Assembly: GCA_021442155.1 (NCBI GenBank)
Contig: CM038220.1
Location: 75,441,817-75,505,816, forward strand
Length of the DNA stretch: 64,000 bases
Reading direction: 5' to 3'
Origin: Cymbidium sinense
Lineage: Eukaryota; Streptophyta; Magnoliopsida; Asparagales; Orchidaceae
The notes under the pieces are model-generated. The model was not told where the DNA came from. It saw only the letters and a program-made list of their open reading frames with translations, and made no database searches. Of the stretch, positions 11,756 through 24,639 are shown in pieces (the stretch's first letter is position 1; every line of letters begins with the position of its first letter). Made by a program: the position numbers and the translations under genes.

Positions 11756-13350
11756 TACTGTAGAAGTCACGTCGTTGTCTTTATTTAAGGCAGTTTCACT
11801 TCGAGACTTTGGCCTCTACATTTGTTTACCTTATTGCTAGGACCTTTCGATGGTGGATTCTTAGACCTGTGGTCCAAGTGTCACGTCTCGATGTTCATCG
11901 TGTGGGACTTGAATTTGTTGACATCTTGTTAGGGTTATAGGAGGAGGTCTCCTTGGAAGAGCAACTCTAGCCTCCTTGATGACAGAACTTTAATATTTTC
12001 TTTTCATCAGTCATTTATCCTTAGCAACTTTGAGGACCTGATGCACTCTTGCATATACAATTTTGAGTTTTCTCATTGGAGAAGTCGGAACGCGTTGTCG
12101 TCGGAAGGCGCTATTTGACCAAAATATTACGCTTTACCCATCTTAGGTTGTCAAACCTGTTATGTGTTGGAACACTCACTTCTAGTTGTATAATTTTCTA
12201 CTTGAATAATGGTTGTTGAGCACGCAATTTATCAGTTCTTTTTCTCTGTTGTCTCTGAGTTAGCTTGCTTCCAGATGAAGAAGCTTTTGTGCTACTACTT
12301 CTTCTCGAGGCTTCAGTTTCCATATTTATTTTTCTTTTTACCAGGACCTTTCGGTAACAGATTCCCGAACATACGGTTCAGGTGTCATGCCCTGATACTC
12401 ATAGTGTAGGAATTGCTTAGAATGGTCTTCAGCTCGTACTACCACTGATTGTAGCTTTTGTAGTGGAGCATTTTTGGCTTCTTTAATAATTGACATTTGA
12501 TATGTGTTCTTCATAAGACATTTTTTCCTTAACAATCTTTATAACTCTATGTGCTCGAGTAGATACAGTTTCATGATGTTTTTTCAGAAAGGTTGAAGTT
12601 GACTGTTATTGAGCCCAAGAACACCATTTAATATCACTAGTAGAGCTATTCCTTTTCACCCATCTCAGAATTCTCAAATTTATTATGGGGTAGAAATACA
12701 TGATTCTTGTTGTAAGTTTGGTTGTATGACTTATGATTCAGACAGCGACTACTGAGCTCATAGTTTAGTATTTTTTTCTCTTTCCCCTTCTACTTAATCT
12801 TCCTCTAGAAGAGGAGGCTTCAGTAACATACCTTTCTAGTACGAAAGGTTCAACTGGAAGGGTTGTCGCATTCATAGGTATGACTAAAACGTTCTACCCA
12901 GTGAAGGTTCTCTTCATGACCCGCGCCTCAAAATGAATCAATCTTTCAAGTACAAAGACTCTCTTTTAAGAAACCTCAGTAGCAGTAGTGGTCATTCCAA
13001 TTGTCCTCCTCCGTTGCACAGGTTGGTGTGTACAATATGTAGATGCTTCAGGTGGAGGATTATTTGTAGCGGTAATGGATGGGAAGTCTACACTATTAAA
13101 TTGAATAGTAGCTCCAACATTCCTAGTATTGATTACAACATTAGCCAGATAGATATTGGCTCCGTGACATAGCTTTCATGATAAACAGTGTTCGAAAGAT
13201 CCATCGATATACAAAACAAATAGATTAGTCATAAGAATATGATTGATTTAAATTTAATTTCATTGATAATTGATTTTAAATATCAATTTTATCATTCTCC
13301 ACTACTACTATAGCTTAAATTCAACTAGTCAAAGATGAAAAAAGAATCAT
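11756..13350 (-). pseudogene. Degenerate gag-like region of TatB
   Basis: Between the primer-binding site and the integrase fragment the minus strand has only short open pieces, such as 12,338-12,535. Two segments ending in GAAAGGTCCT (near 11,840 and 12,345 on the plus strand as AGGACCTTTC) look like diverged internal copies. The position, directly downstream of the PBS, is where gag lies in LTR retrotransposons. No zinc knuckle or protease motif was recognised. The call therefore rests on position and lack of another explanation. Most of pol has been deleted between this region and the integrase end. Confidence 0.35.
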
Positions 13351-13370
13351 GTCCCCAGCGGAGTTGCCAA
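13351..13370 (-). other. Primer-binding site of TatB
   Basis: On the minus strand the sequence is TTGGCAACTCCGCTGGGGAC, preceded by CCCACAGATTT. This closely matches the TGGCGACTCCGCTGGGGA site typical of Tat-lineage Ty3/gypsy elements. It fixes the element's orientation as minus and the end of the 5' LTR near 13,376. Confidence 0.85.
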
Positions 13371-13540
13371 AAATCTGTGGGCTCTAAAATTTTGCCATCG
13401 ACTTCTCGATAATATGGAATTGAAGATAATGATTTAAAGCATCAGTGTAATATTCAGAAGATAGATGAAATAGTAGATAAGATGCTACTCAAAGATTTCA
13501 TTCTCATTTTGCGAGGACTTTAGATCTAGTTTTAGGTTTC

Positions 13541-13591
13541 CTATAGGCGCAAGCCCCTATAGTTAATTACCCCTCTCAATAAGTGAGAGAG
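13541..13591 (-). other. Two-hairpin module in TatB LTR
   Basis: On the minus strand, hairpin 1 pairs CTCTCTCA with TGAGAGGG (13,571-13,591). A GTAATTAA spacer follows. Hairpin 2 pairs CTATAGGGGC with GCGCCTATAG around TT (13,541-13,562). Hairpin 1 shares the fold but not the sequence with TatA. Hairpin 2 keeps its loop and changes paired bases. Confidence 0.65.
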
Positions 13592-14810
13592 AACTTTTGA
13601 TTAAGGCTAGTCAGTAGATCACTAAATGAATAGTGTACAGTAGCAGCATATAGAGTTTTAGAATTTAAGATTATAAAATTCATCATTTCAGCTTAAACTG
13701 GATGGTTGGGGGAATGATGACGTGCTCGATCTAGGTCCCATGATTTCATCATCCTGGGTTATCATGATCCCTAGTCTACTTAGTCAGAGGAGGTAGTTGA
13801 CCCAACCTAACCAAAGTATCCTTATCAGCAACACATGGGTTACGTCATCTAAGAAATCCTTGTAGAGCTGGGGCGGTGTTTGTCTAAGGAGATAGACTTA
13901 AGTCTACCTTTGCTAATAGAGAATTATTTATCCTATTAGGTGTACCATATGATTCACAACTCAGAGGGCAGAGCCATTGGGGAGCATACAGGCTATGATC
14001 ATGATCATAATATAATGGAGCTTGACTGGCCAAACCACCCGATCAAAGGACTCTGGTCATAACTGCATTATTTGTGGAACTTGCCGGCCAAGACATAGTC
14101 AGAAGTCATGAGCCACATCCTCACTGACAAGAGATTGATTGAGAGTGAATATAGTAGAACATTTGATTTGACATTGGCTTCTTTGTGAGTTAGAGTTTTC
14201 TTAATTTATCACATCCGACAAACAATTGCGGAAGGTGGATTGATTGATTTTTTTCTTTAATCTTTTAATGATAGAATTTCATTTAAGAATTTTTAGATGA
14301 TATTTAATTTGGGTTAAATTGATTTGAAAACAGAAACATTTTGACGGAAATATCTCCTTTGGTTGAATTACCATTCAACACAACTATTATTGGGGTAGTT
14401 AATTGATTGATTGCATCGAATATATTTGAGAACTTTAGATCATGTCAACTATGTTTAGGTCCTAACAAAGGATCAGATCTACTGCCACATGACAGAATTA
14501 GCTTCTCTGATATTTTAATAAATTGAAATTTTTATAATATATATTTAGGTTTTGTTAACCCATAACCAGTCCTAAGACTAAACCAGGAAGCAACCAGTGC
14601 AGCATCCCTCAGACACTTGAATCTAAACATTCAGCATTGTGTTGGGGCAAATGCGGGTTATTGATCGATCTTGAATAGTTACATATATTTCTTTATTCAT
14701 TGCATAATATATTTGCACATGCTTTGAGACTTCAAAATTGGACTTTGGATATCCCTTGAAATACATGTTAATATTTCATTTTAAGAAACATATATGAATT
14801 TCAAGAGTAA

Positions 14811-15675
14811 ACGTATAAACAATCTTATTTTATAATGAATGACTACTTCACCATTCACGTATTTTACACGCATCCGATATAATGAATTCAAATATGGGAT
14901 CACCTCATAATGTATGTGCATGTTCAATTCATTCATTTGAAAGTTTGTACAAGATTTGAATAAGAATATATTCATTCTAGATATGTGTAATGAATTTAAT
15001 TTCATTCAAGCATTTGCATGTATTTTGAAATATTTGAACCAAAGGAATGACCGCTATAAGATATGTGCAAGGACATACTTCATACAGTTTTATTCATACA
15101 AGTTTACATGTATGAAGTTCACCCAAAAGAAAGCTTCAAGCCTCTATAATTTTAACATTCAAAGACTCTTCACATTTTCTACAACTTGCTATTCAATCTT
15201 CATTTCATTTTTAATCAATTATATTAAAGGAAATGAATCAAGACACTATGTATAAACATTCTTATTTTATAATGAATGACTATTTCACCATTCACGTAGT
15301 TTACATGCATCCCGATATAATGAATTCAAATATGGGATCAGCTCATAATATATGTGCATGTTCGATTCATTCATTTGAAAGTTTGTACAAGCTTTGAATA
15401 AGAATATATTCATTCTAGATATGTGTAATGAATTTATTTTCATTCAAGCATTTGCATATATTTTGGAATATTTGAATCAATGGAGCGACCACTATAAGAT
15501 ATGTGCAAGGACATACTTCAAGCAGTTGTATTCATACAAGTTTACATGTACAAAGTTCACCCAAAAGAAAACTTCAAGCCTCTATAATTTTATCATTCAA
15601 AGACTCTTCACATTTTCTACAACTTGCTATTCAATCTTCATTTCATTTTTAATCAATTATATTAAAGGAAATGAA
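14811..15675. repeat. 434-bp tandem duplication, only in TatB 5' LTR
   Basis: TATAAAC...TTATTTTATAATGAATGACTA begins at about 14,817 and again at about 15,252. Both units run through TTTGCATATATTTT-like and GTGCAAGGACATAC segments to TTAAAGGAAATGAATC. Confidence 0.85.
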
Positions 15676-16102
15676 TCTCACAAAAATAGCCTCATGATAC
15701 TCTTCAAATTTTTATGAGATGTTTATATACAATGATCACGGAATCGCTATCCTCACTATCAACTTTTTTGCTTAAGAGTAAGCATTTATTGATTGCATTA
15801 GTAGATTCGGATTAAAAATCTTTTATTCCAAATTTTCAATACACATATAAGAGTTGTTAAACCCAATTTAGAGTCATCATTAACTTCAAATCAAATTCCC
15901 TATTTATTTGAAAATTTGACTTCAAATTTACTATAAGTCTGCTATGAGTTTAGTATTAACTTCCTTAAGTTTCACTTGCATTTGATTTGATAGCAAACAT
16001 GGATAAGGTTGTTGTGATATGTTTTACATATGTCGCACCCATCATTATACTTAATTGTTAGTTTAATTATAAGTAGGTCCCACAAACATGACTTTCCTTT
16101 CC

Positions 16103-16110
16103 TATAAATA
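16103..16110 (+). promoter_or_regulatory. TATAAATA box, second TatB LTR copy
   Basis: This is the homologue of the site at 7,353, with the same flanks (CCTATAAATAAGGCTAAGAG) and a downstream AAAGTAAGT donor-like site. Conservation in both LTRs is expected from common descent and does not prove use. Confidence 0.45.
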
Positions 16111-17298
16111 AGGCTAAGAGGGTCTTACCTTTCATATCATTTGCTTGAAAATCACTTCGTAGCCTTTAAAGATTTTGAAGAAAAGAAAGAAATTTGCTTA
16201 CATTTAAAGTAAGTATTTTACTTTATTATTATATTTTCTCTTTATTTTGTTTAGTTTCCCTTTAAGTATTCTTCACTTTGACTTAATGTTTATCTTCATG
16301 TTTATCATGCGTTTTCTTATTTAATTTGAGTTTAGACAATTTTTATTTGAATTTGTTTAAGTCCCGAATTTCAGTAAAAATTTTAGCAGCATTTCGACTA
16401 GGGGAGCAACATCTACCAATTTTTTGGCTTGCTTCGTACTCCCTATTGAGCATAGCAAGTGGTATCTTGTGACACCACAGCTGTCTTCGTACCCACTACT
16501 CCCTATGGGGTATTAGCGGGGTCATGGAATCTACATAAAGATACACAAGCATATATGTATTTTCGCATTCACCACATTTTGTACATTCACATCGGTGCAA
16601 GGCAATAGTGAAATCGACGCGATAATATTTGTCTTTTCTCTATATTTTTTGTTTATCTCACACACTTTCCTTTTTGACTTTTTTTTAAATCATAGAGAGA
16701 GAAAGGGAGATAGAGAGAGATAAAGAGATAGAGAATGGAGGGCTTGGTTTGCTTCAATTCATAGATCGTTTGAAGGGAGGAGGATAGAGAGAGATACATA
16801 GAAGGAGAACGGAAAGGGGAAGCTTGCCTTTTCGGTTTGGAGGGAAGAAGTGGAAGAAGGAGGAAAAGAAGAAAGAAAGAAGGAAGAGGAAAGTCGAAAA
16901 TAAAAGAGAAGTGGGCTCTTTGATTTAAGGAAGAGAAGGATAGAAAAAGGAGAAATCAGAAGAAATGGCTCTTTAGAGGAGGAAGGAAGAGATCTTCGTT
17001 TGGAGAAATATAAAGAAATATTGAGAAGAGGGTTGTCGCTGTTTGAGAGGAGGAACAATTAATGGAAATGAGAAAATGGACAATGCTGAGGAGAACCCTT
17101 ATGATATAAAGGTCTGTGCATAAAGAAGCGAGTCCACGAGCCTTGCGTGAAGGAGGAATTCGAGAGTTGTGCGTGTAGATTTGGTCAAACCTGGTTTATT
17201 ATAGTGGATTTTAGGGATTTAGGTTAGGATTAAGGTTTTTAAATTGATTTTTAAATTGAGTAATTGACTTTAATGTGAATTTTACGCATGATTGAATC

Positions 17299-17493
<195 letters not shown>

Positions 17494-18317
17494 TCAAGTT
17501 ATTAATATTTTGAACACAACGCGCTTCATGTCAAGTTTGGATTAAGTCGGCGTCAAATTGATTCAATTTTTGCTCAAAATATGCATCATCGCTTTAGACC
17601 ACTCAATTTTTTGCACAGGCTTGTCCAAATTGAGTGCGAACAGTCTTACTTAATAGATTTTGATGCTTCAAAGTTAATGGTGCAATCAATTTCATGAGCG
17701 GAGATCATTTGGCTTGTGTCAGTGCCTCTTGACCTCGATATGCATGCAGGCGCATTGACGACTCGATCACTTGATCGGGTGATCATCAAATTGTACAATA
17801 TTTATATTCTAACTAGCTTTGATGTTCTGAACCCGATGACGAAGTTCGTTCATTGATTGGAGGTTATTTGGGTTAATTTTGACGATGCCCCGTGTATTTG
17901 AACCTCGATTTGCGCACTGCCAATTCCAATCATTCAACATTTGCACAAACTCGAATGAATTGAGCATAGATAGTATCATTTGATAGTTTTCAGTGTTTTG
18001 AAGCTAACAGTGTGATTAATTTCATGTATAGAGTTTGTTTGGACATCATCGCAGTTACTTTTTCCCAATATATGCGTCAACACATTGATAGCTTGATCGT
18101 TAGATTGTGCGATATTTATATTCTGATCAATTTTCATGTTCTGAATGTGACGACAAAGTTTATTCATCAATCGGAGGTTTTTTCGACCATTTTTGGTGAC
18201 ATTCAGTGCATTTTGAGCCCCAATTTGCGCACTGTCATTTCTGAAGTCCATCGAATTTGACCTATAGGCTTGACTCGACGACTCAACTTATGAAACATAT
18301 ATGGAGGTCAACAAGCA

Positions 18318-18879
18318 CCATCTATATGGTGAAAAAATCTTACTATTAAGGAAGACATAAGAAGAATGAAGATTCATCGTACTCTAATCCTTCAGCTTTT
18401 GTTGGAAGCGTGTGTGTGTGTGTGGGGGGCAACTCTTAATTTCAAAATATCGCCCAAGATGAGTTCCCTTTCAATTACATCGAACCTTGTTGGCCGATAA
18501 CTTGATGGTATCCGCTCATGGATGGTAGTTGGTGATTGGAGTCGGCCAACACCTTATATAGTTTCTTGTGGAACAAGTGAAGTTGTATAGATCCCATCGC
18601 TTCTAGTACTTTTTTAGAATCCACACCAGTTAGAAATAGCTTGAGTTGTTGGTTGAAGTGACCTATACATATTTCAAAGCTATCGCCTTTTCTTCTCAAT
18701 ATTCTAGATATCTAATTGATTATTAGTTCGAGCAGCATGTCAATGATGGTGACTAATTTCAACAATAAAAAAAAAAGATAGCTTAGCAAATTATGATTCT
18801 GCAGTCATACTCATGGAAAATAAGGCAAAGGTCAAGGAGCAACTTTAGCTATAACCTCAAATGGATGTTTTGATTTGAC
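18318..18879. other. Unassigned 560 bp to the right of TatB
   Basis: It has a short (TG)n run at 18,411-18,424 and a 74-codon minus-strand frame (18,475-18,699) that I do not recognise. The frame has no clear domain and could be a worn gag piece from the element that supplied the arrays to the right. Confidence 0.3.
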
Positions 18880-19365
18880 CTCTTCCACACAAGTTAACGT
18901 CATCTAGTGAAACTCTAACAAATAATTTTGGATATGTCAAAACTTCACACCTACTCCACAGAGGTTAATGTAATCGAGTAATACTCTAACAAATAATCTC
19001 AGAATAGTCAAAATGTTTAACCTCTTCCACACATGTTTACATTATACTTTGACAAAATAACTTCGGATGAGAGTTAAAACTATTGACTTCTTTCACACAG
19101 GTTAAATGTCACCGACTAACACTCTAACAAATAACCTCGGATAAGTTATAACTTTGTACCTACTCCATACAGGTTAACGTCATTGAGTAATACTCTGACA
19201 AATAATCTCAAAAGAATCAAAATGTTTAATCTCTTCCACATAGGTTAACGTCTTACTTTGACAAAATAACCTCGGATAAGAGTTAAAACTATTAGCTTCT
19301 TCCACATAGATTAAATATCACAGAGTAACACTTTGACAAACAACCTTGGATATGTTAAAAATCCT
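18880..19365. repeat. Tandem array, about 70-bp units
   Basis: At least six diverged units share CTTCCACACA(A/G)GTTAACGTC, then (A/T)CTCTAACAAATAA and CTCGGATA. They fall into a longer alternating pattern in which some units lack the middle part. Confidence 0.8.
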
Positions 19366-19379
19366 TTATGGATTCCTCC

Positions 19380-19850
19380 CCTAGAAGGCATGCCTTTAAG
19401 GAAGCCTCGATGGAAAGCTAGTAGTGGACAAGTTCCTCACTAGAAAGACTCTAAGAGAGCAAGTGGTTGACAGGGTCTCCACTCATCAAAAATTTTAGTA
19501 GGCAAAAGCCTCAGAAGGAATAGGTACATTAAAATCTAAAAAAGGCCTCAAAAAAAAGTGTACATCAAAACCTCAAGACAAAAAAAGCCTGGTATGCAGT
19601 AAAAAATCTCGAGGTAAAAGCCTCAGAAGGTATAGGTACATCAAAACCTTAGAAGGAAAAAAGCCTGAGAAGATACAGGTACATCAAAAATCTCAGAAGG
19701 CAAAAGCCTCAGAAGGTACATGTACATAAAAAAATCTCAGAAGGTATAAGTACATCAAAAATCTCAAAAGGCAAAAGCCTTAGAAGGTACATGTACATCA
19801 AAAATCTCAGAAGGCAAAAATCTCAAAAGGTACAGATACCCTAACGGAGG
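19380..19850. repeat. Short tandem array, units of about 30-50 bp
   Basis: Repeated AAAAGCCTCAGAAGGTA and (C)AGGTACATCAAAA segments occur about ten times with variable spacing. Unit drift and the lack of unique spacers of constant length exclude a CRISPR array. Confidence 0.8.
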
Positions 19851-20080
19851 AGAATAAGCTCATTGTGATCTTTTAGGAGTAATAACCACCAAATCATTTG
19901 GAAAATAAAACTACTTTCTGAAGAATATCAAAGTATCACTATTGATAGTTGGCGTTACATTGTCGGATCTCACCGTCCCCTGATGCTTCTGCAACCCATC
20001 ATCTTGTATCTTTAGACATTGGGATATCCGTTGAAGGATGTTCACCCATGAAGATACTCTCTATTTTTCAAGCTTGGAAT

Positions 20081-20990
20081 CACACCAGAGCCTGAATTTG
20101 GGATGCGCGCTGCCTAACTAGGTCAATTGAAAATCTCGAGATTAGGGAGACCTAGAGCTACGAGGGGGGTCGACACTATTATACAGGTTAATGGAGGCTA
20201 CCAAAGAGAAGAAAGTGGAACCACATTAGAACCTGAATTCGGGATGCGCGCCACCTAACTAGCTCAGTTGGAAAGAACGAGATTGGTGAGAACTGGAGCC
20301 TACGAGGAGAGTCAGCACCGTTATACAGTTTAGTGTAGGCTACCAAAGAGAAGAAAGTGGAAGCACACTGAGCTCAATTGAGAAGTAACCGTGTTGGAAA
20401 CCAGATTGGAATTGGAGTGAGGGGGGTATACAGTAGAGGCTACCAAAAAGAGAGAGAGGAACAAAGAGCAAGATGCACACCGCCTAACCAGGTCATTTGG
20501 AAACCCCGAGATCAGAGAGAATTGGAGCCTACGATGGGGGTCGGCACTATTATACAGGTTAGTGAAGGCTACCAAAGAGAAGAAAGTAGAAGCACACTGG
20601 TGCCTGAATTTGAGATGTGTGCCGCCTAACTAGGTTAGTTGGAAACCTTGAGATCGGGGAGAACTAGAGCTCAGCACCATTATAGTTAGTGGCTACCAAA
20701 GAGAAGAAAGAAGCACAATGGAGTCTCAATGGGATGCACTTCCTAAGTTAGTTGGAAACCGATGGGAGAACTAGATCTGCAGGGGGGTCGACCATTATGT
20801 GTTAATGAAACACCAAAGAGAAGAAAGCGGAAACACACTTGAGCCTGAATTCTGGATGCGCACCGCCAAACCAGGTCAGTTGGAAACCCCAAGATCGGGG
20901 AGAATTGGAGCTTACGAGGTGGTCGACACTGTTATACTCGTCAATGGAGGCTACCATAAAAAAAGTAAAGAAAGTAAGTTGTAAAATTTT
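20081..20990. repeat. Tandem array, about 110-140-bp units, about seven copies
   Basis: Each unit carries GAGCCTGAATT, GGGATGCGC, CCTAACTAGGTCAGTTGG, a GAGATCGGGGAGAACTGGAG segment, GGGGGTCG.CACTATTATACAGG, and GGCTACCAAAGAGAAGAAAG. Units near 20,650-20,820 have small internal deletions. It resembles the hypervariable 3' region of Tat elements, probably left by a lost element. Confidence 0.85.
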
Positions 20991-21334
20991 CATTACCCAT
21001 TGAGGGATATTTATACTAGAAAAAATGACACTTCATATTCTTTAAAAAATAATAAAAAATAAGAAGAAAACTCTTCATATTTATATGAATTTTTCATCTT
21101 TCTAAAAGAGAGAAAGAGAGAGAAGAGAAAATTATTGATATTTTAAATTAAAAATTTCTTTACATTCCTCATTAAAAAATAATACTCTTCAAATTTCTTT
21201 TTTTTTAACATTTTATATTCTTCATTAAAAAAGAGATCTTTCATCTCCTCCTCTCTTCTCTCTCTCTCTCACTTCAAAGAAAAAAATTGTGGGGCCCACA
21301 ACCTCCTCTCACTCAAGCCAAACATCACCCATAA

Positions 21335-21379
<45 letters not shown>

Positions 21380-21587
21380 TAGGGGACCCATGACCCTTTT
21401 CTTTAAAAAGCATATATATATGTATAATAAATTAAATTAAATAAAAATTAATAATTAATTAGTAAATAAATAAATAAATTTGATACACAAAATATATATA
21501 ATTATAAATCCTAATAATTTTTACCAAAAATAATTTTATATATTTTTGGATGAAATGAGTTTTTTCATCCAAAAATAGGAGGCAAAT
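20991..21587. other. Low-complexity AT-rich stretch with (AAT)n
   Basis: No gene was found. It holds T-rich and GA/CT-rich runs, an (AAT)n tract at 21,335-21,379, and the unit TTCATCCAAAAATA near 21,570. The last bases, AAAATAGGAGGCAAA, could be a polypurine tract for the LTR-like segment to the right. Confidence 0.5.
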
Positions 21588-22200
21588 GATATATCCCTCT
21601 AAAATTTATAAATGAAACATGGATCTCAAGTTAAAGCATGTATACAATCAAACTAAATAACTCAATGAAATAAGTTCAACAATGCTAGAAGCGGATCAAA
21701 TGGAGCCCAAAAGTTACATATGAAACTTCGAAACAATGACTGAATGATCAAATGACTTCCAAATTTGACATGCTTATAGTCGAATCGATCGGCTCAACGA
21801 GACGAATCCAACGAGCTTAAGATTGCTCAGATCAAAAGTCATTTGAATGGTCAAATCACTAAAAAAACTTTCTATGATCAAATAAATTAATATGAATCGT
21901 CTGATAGAGTGTTTTGAGATTTTAGCTACAATGACTAAAATACCCCTCTCAGAATCCTATAAATAGGACCTCATTCTTGTCATGAAGGGAGGAAGGAGCT
22001 AGAAGCAAACTTAGAAGAAAGCTGAGAGAGAGCTCAAAGTTCGAAGTTCGTCATCACCACCACCGCCATCGCCACCTATTACGCCACATGATTTTTTTCT
22101 CCTCTTTTCTGTGGTTTTTCACGAAAATTCCTGAGTTTCTTAATCTCTTTTCAACTATTTACGTGTTGATGGATTTCCCAACGAAGCTAATGGGTGAAGT
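21588..22200 (+). repeat. LTR fragment with TATA promoter
   Basis: It begins TGATATATCCC after a purine-rich run. It contains TCCTATAAATAGGA (TATA box at 21,958-21,966), then a GA-rich leader and a CACCACCACCGCCATCGCC stretch. It is cut off by an RTE fragment at about 22,203. The layout (TG start, TATA, leader, no ORF) fits the U3-R part of a plus-strand LTR. No second LTR or coding part is visible, so the family is unknown. Confidence 0.45.
21958..21966 (+). promoter_or_regulatory. TATA box (TATAAATAG)
   Basis: It matches the plant TATA consensus and is followed at the expected distance by a purine-rich leader. It is assigned to the LTR fragment above. Confidence 0.5.
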
Positions 22201-22202
22201 TT

Positions 22203-22500
22203 TATTCTATCGTGACTGATTTTCTAGCACACAATAATGACGATAAAAATAAAATTTTCTATTTTTATTTAGAGAATTAATGTTGCTAAAATCAATCGTA
22301 TTTTCAGATTCTTTATTGAAAAGTTTAATAAAATATCTCATCCACATATTTTCAATATCCTTTTCTAAGAAAAATACTTTATGATTTTCATCCTTAGTAT
22401 ATCTCATTTGAACTACATCTTTACTTCTCCTATCTCTTTGATGAGCTAACTTATACATACATCTTTCATCTTCTTTGATATTTAATCTATTATATAATTT
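22203..22500 (-). pseudogene. RTE-clade LINE fragment (between endonuclease and RT)
   Basis: The minus strand encodes an 83-codon stretch (22,207-22,458) with MYKLAHQRDR, VVQMRYTKDENHKVFFLEKD and WMRYFIKLFN. It matches the linker just before the RT domain in the LINE at 55,122-58,205, where the nucleotide counterpart is about 56,500-56,760. About 50 bases more of homology extend on the right side to 22,500. Both ends are truncated, so the piece has neither the endonuclease nor the RT active site. It is a separate copy from the 3' fragment at 29,141-29,828. The family assignment rests on side-by-side similarity with the larger copy. Confidence 0.85.
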
Positions 22501-23025
<525 letters not shown>

Positions 23026-23030
23026 TTTTC

Positions 23031-24090
23031 TAATATGATCTATTTCTGTAATTGTGTTTGGCTGGAGAGAAGGGTTCAGTTCTGTGTCAATTCGGGTCTG
23101 GCTTGGTTGGAGTGAGGCTCGATGAGTTGACTCACTGAGTATTGGAACCCGGCTGAGTTACTAATAATTTGGAAGGAATAACTCAGATGCTTTCTGAGTC
23201 ATTGGATGCAGCGTGTTTGTAACTTGGCCGTTGGATCTGATCACTCGGATCGAGTGTCTATTGAGTTGAGCTTGAGCCGTCGGATGATTGGTTTTTCTCG
23301 TTGGCCCTTGGATGTGTTACTTGATCACGGCGTGTTAATGGAGTTAGGATTACGTGCCGCGATGGTGATGAAGTGAAGGTGATGATGCCGATCACGCGAA
23401 GGAGCGTCGGTGGATCTGATCTATGCCGTTTGATGAAGGCTTCTGATGGGAGTTTGCCTTAACCTTTACTTTGTTTGTTTCTTTCGGCTGTTCGAGTCAC
23501 CGAAGCACTCCAGAGAGGAATTAGGCTGATGGATCGAGGAGAACCGAGGTTTCTCCGATGGAAGGTGGTTTCCGAGGAAAACCTAGAAGAAGATACGCAG
23601 GAGGAAGAGAGGAAGAAGGAGACTGAAGAGATAAGTTTCTTTATGTAAATTGTTCATCCCTTCTGTTTTGCGTCTTTCCTCTATTTATAGTTTTCTTTCT
23701 GTCTTGGAGCAAGGCTTTCTACATCTTGTAACATTGCTATATTCGTATGATGTGGCCACGGCTTTCTTGAGGTCTTGATTCTTGATTTTTTGTTGTAGTT
23801 GTTTATCAAGCCCAACTTTTGTTGACTTATCTTTGAATAGTCTTCCTGAGGGAACTTTCTGTAATGCCTTACTGTGCAGGGCTCTACTGAAAGGCTACCA
23901 TTCCTGTTGCTGTAATTAATCTTCCTTACTGTTCTGGGTTTTTTCTTCCCTGTTGTAACCTGGCATGCCTCTGTATACATACTCTTTGAACTTGGTGGCT
24001 GTGTTTGCTTTCTTTTTCTATACAGAGTTTGTTGTTTATGGTGATTGTTAATGTTGTATTATGTACTTTGGCTGAATTGGATTCATAACA
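23031..24090 (-). repeat. 3' LTR of the deleted gypsy element
   Basis: It is 1,060 bp and pairs with 25,580-26,527. The two share TGATCTATTTCTGTAATTG at the left and GAATTGGATTCATAACA at the right. Internal differences are mostly small deletions in the right copy. Confidence 0.9.
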
Positions 24091-24110
24091 TTACTCCCCT
24101 CTCAAACCGA
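24091..24110 (-). other. Polypurine tract and pol terminus
   Basis: Read on the minus strand, GGTTTGAGAGGGGAGTAA directly precedes the LTR. It follows codons for an LEDKV-like ending (complement of about 24,108-24,125) common to plant gypsy polyproteins. Confidence 0.75.
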
Positions 24111-24639
24111 CCTTGTCCTCAAGGTCAAAAATGAACATCTGCTTTCTCTGTTTCTTTAATTCATTTCTCAGAAGCTCCTGTTGATACTTTCCCTCCCACT
24201 GACTATGAAAGTAGCAATTTGATTGTCTGTTGGAAGTAGTATTCCTTTGTCAAATGATTACTGGTTTCTATTAATAAGAACGAAAATTGCTCTTTGTGTA
24301 GACTTGTTTCTCTCAGATGCTCATGATCCTCAGAATGGATTACCACTAGGTGGATATTGTAGTTGCCTGAATTCACCAACTGACTCATCTATTGATAGGG
24401 TCAGATGTAATGAACTGCGCTTATACTCTATATTAGGGAATAGTTTATTTGTAATTCTGTGCTAGAGTAGGCTATGTAAGGATGTGTTATCTAAAAACAC
24501 TAAGCTATATAGGATATAGGTGGCTAATAATTATGTATACTTGATAGATAGGCTTTCTTAGCCTGGGTTAAATTGTTGATACATGAAGCTTGTTGTTAAT
24601 TGGTTGTCGAGCTGATTATCATGTTGCTGGTCATCATTT

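Noticed and set aside
14956..15717. Two similar frames of about 100 codons that might be a duplicated small gene
   Set aside because: They lie in the 434-bp tandem duplication of a non-coding LTR. A third homologue at 6,714-6,902 is shorter, and there is no recognisable domain or start context.
19380..19850. CRISPR-like regular array
   Set aside because: The units are drifting simple tandem repeats without constant repeats and unique spacers, and the DNA is clearly plant.
20330..20993. Frames of 60-83 codons on both strands
   Set aside because: They arise from the 110-140-bp tandem units. The repeated reading of the same unit explains them.
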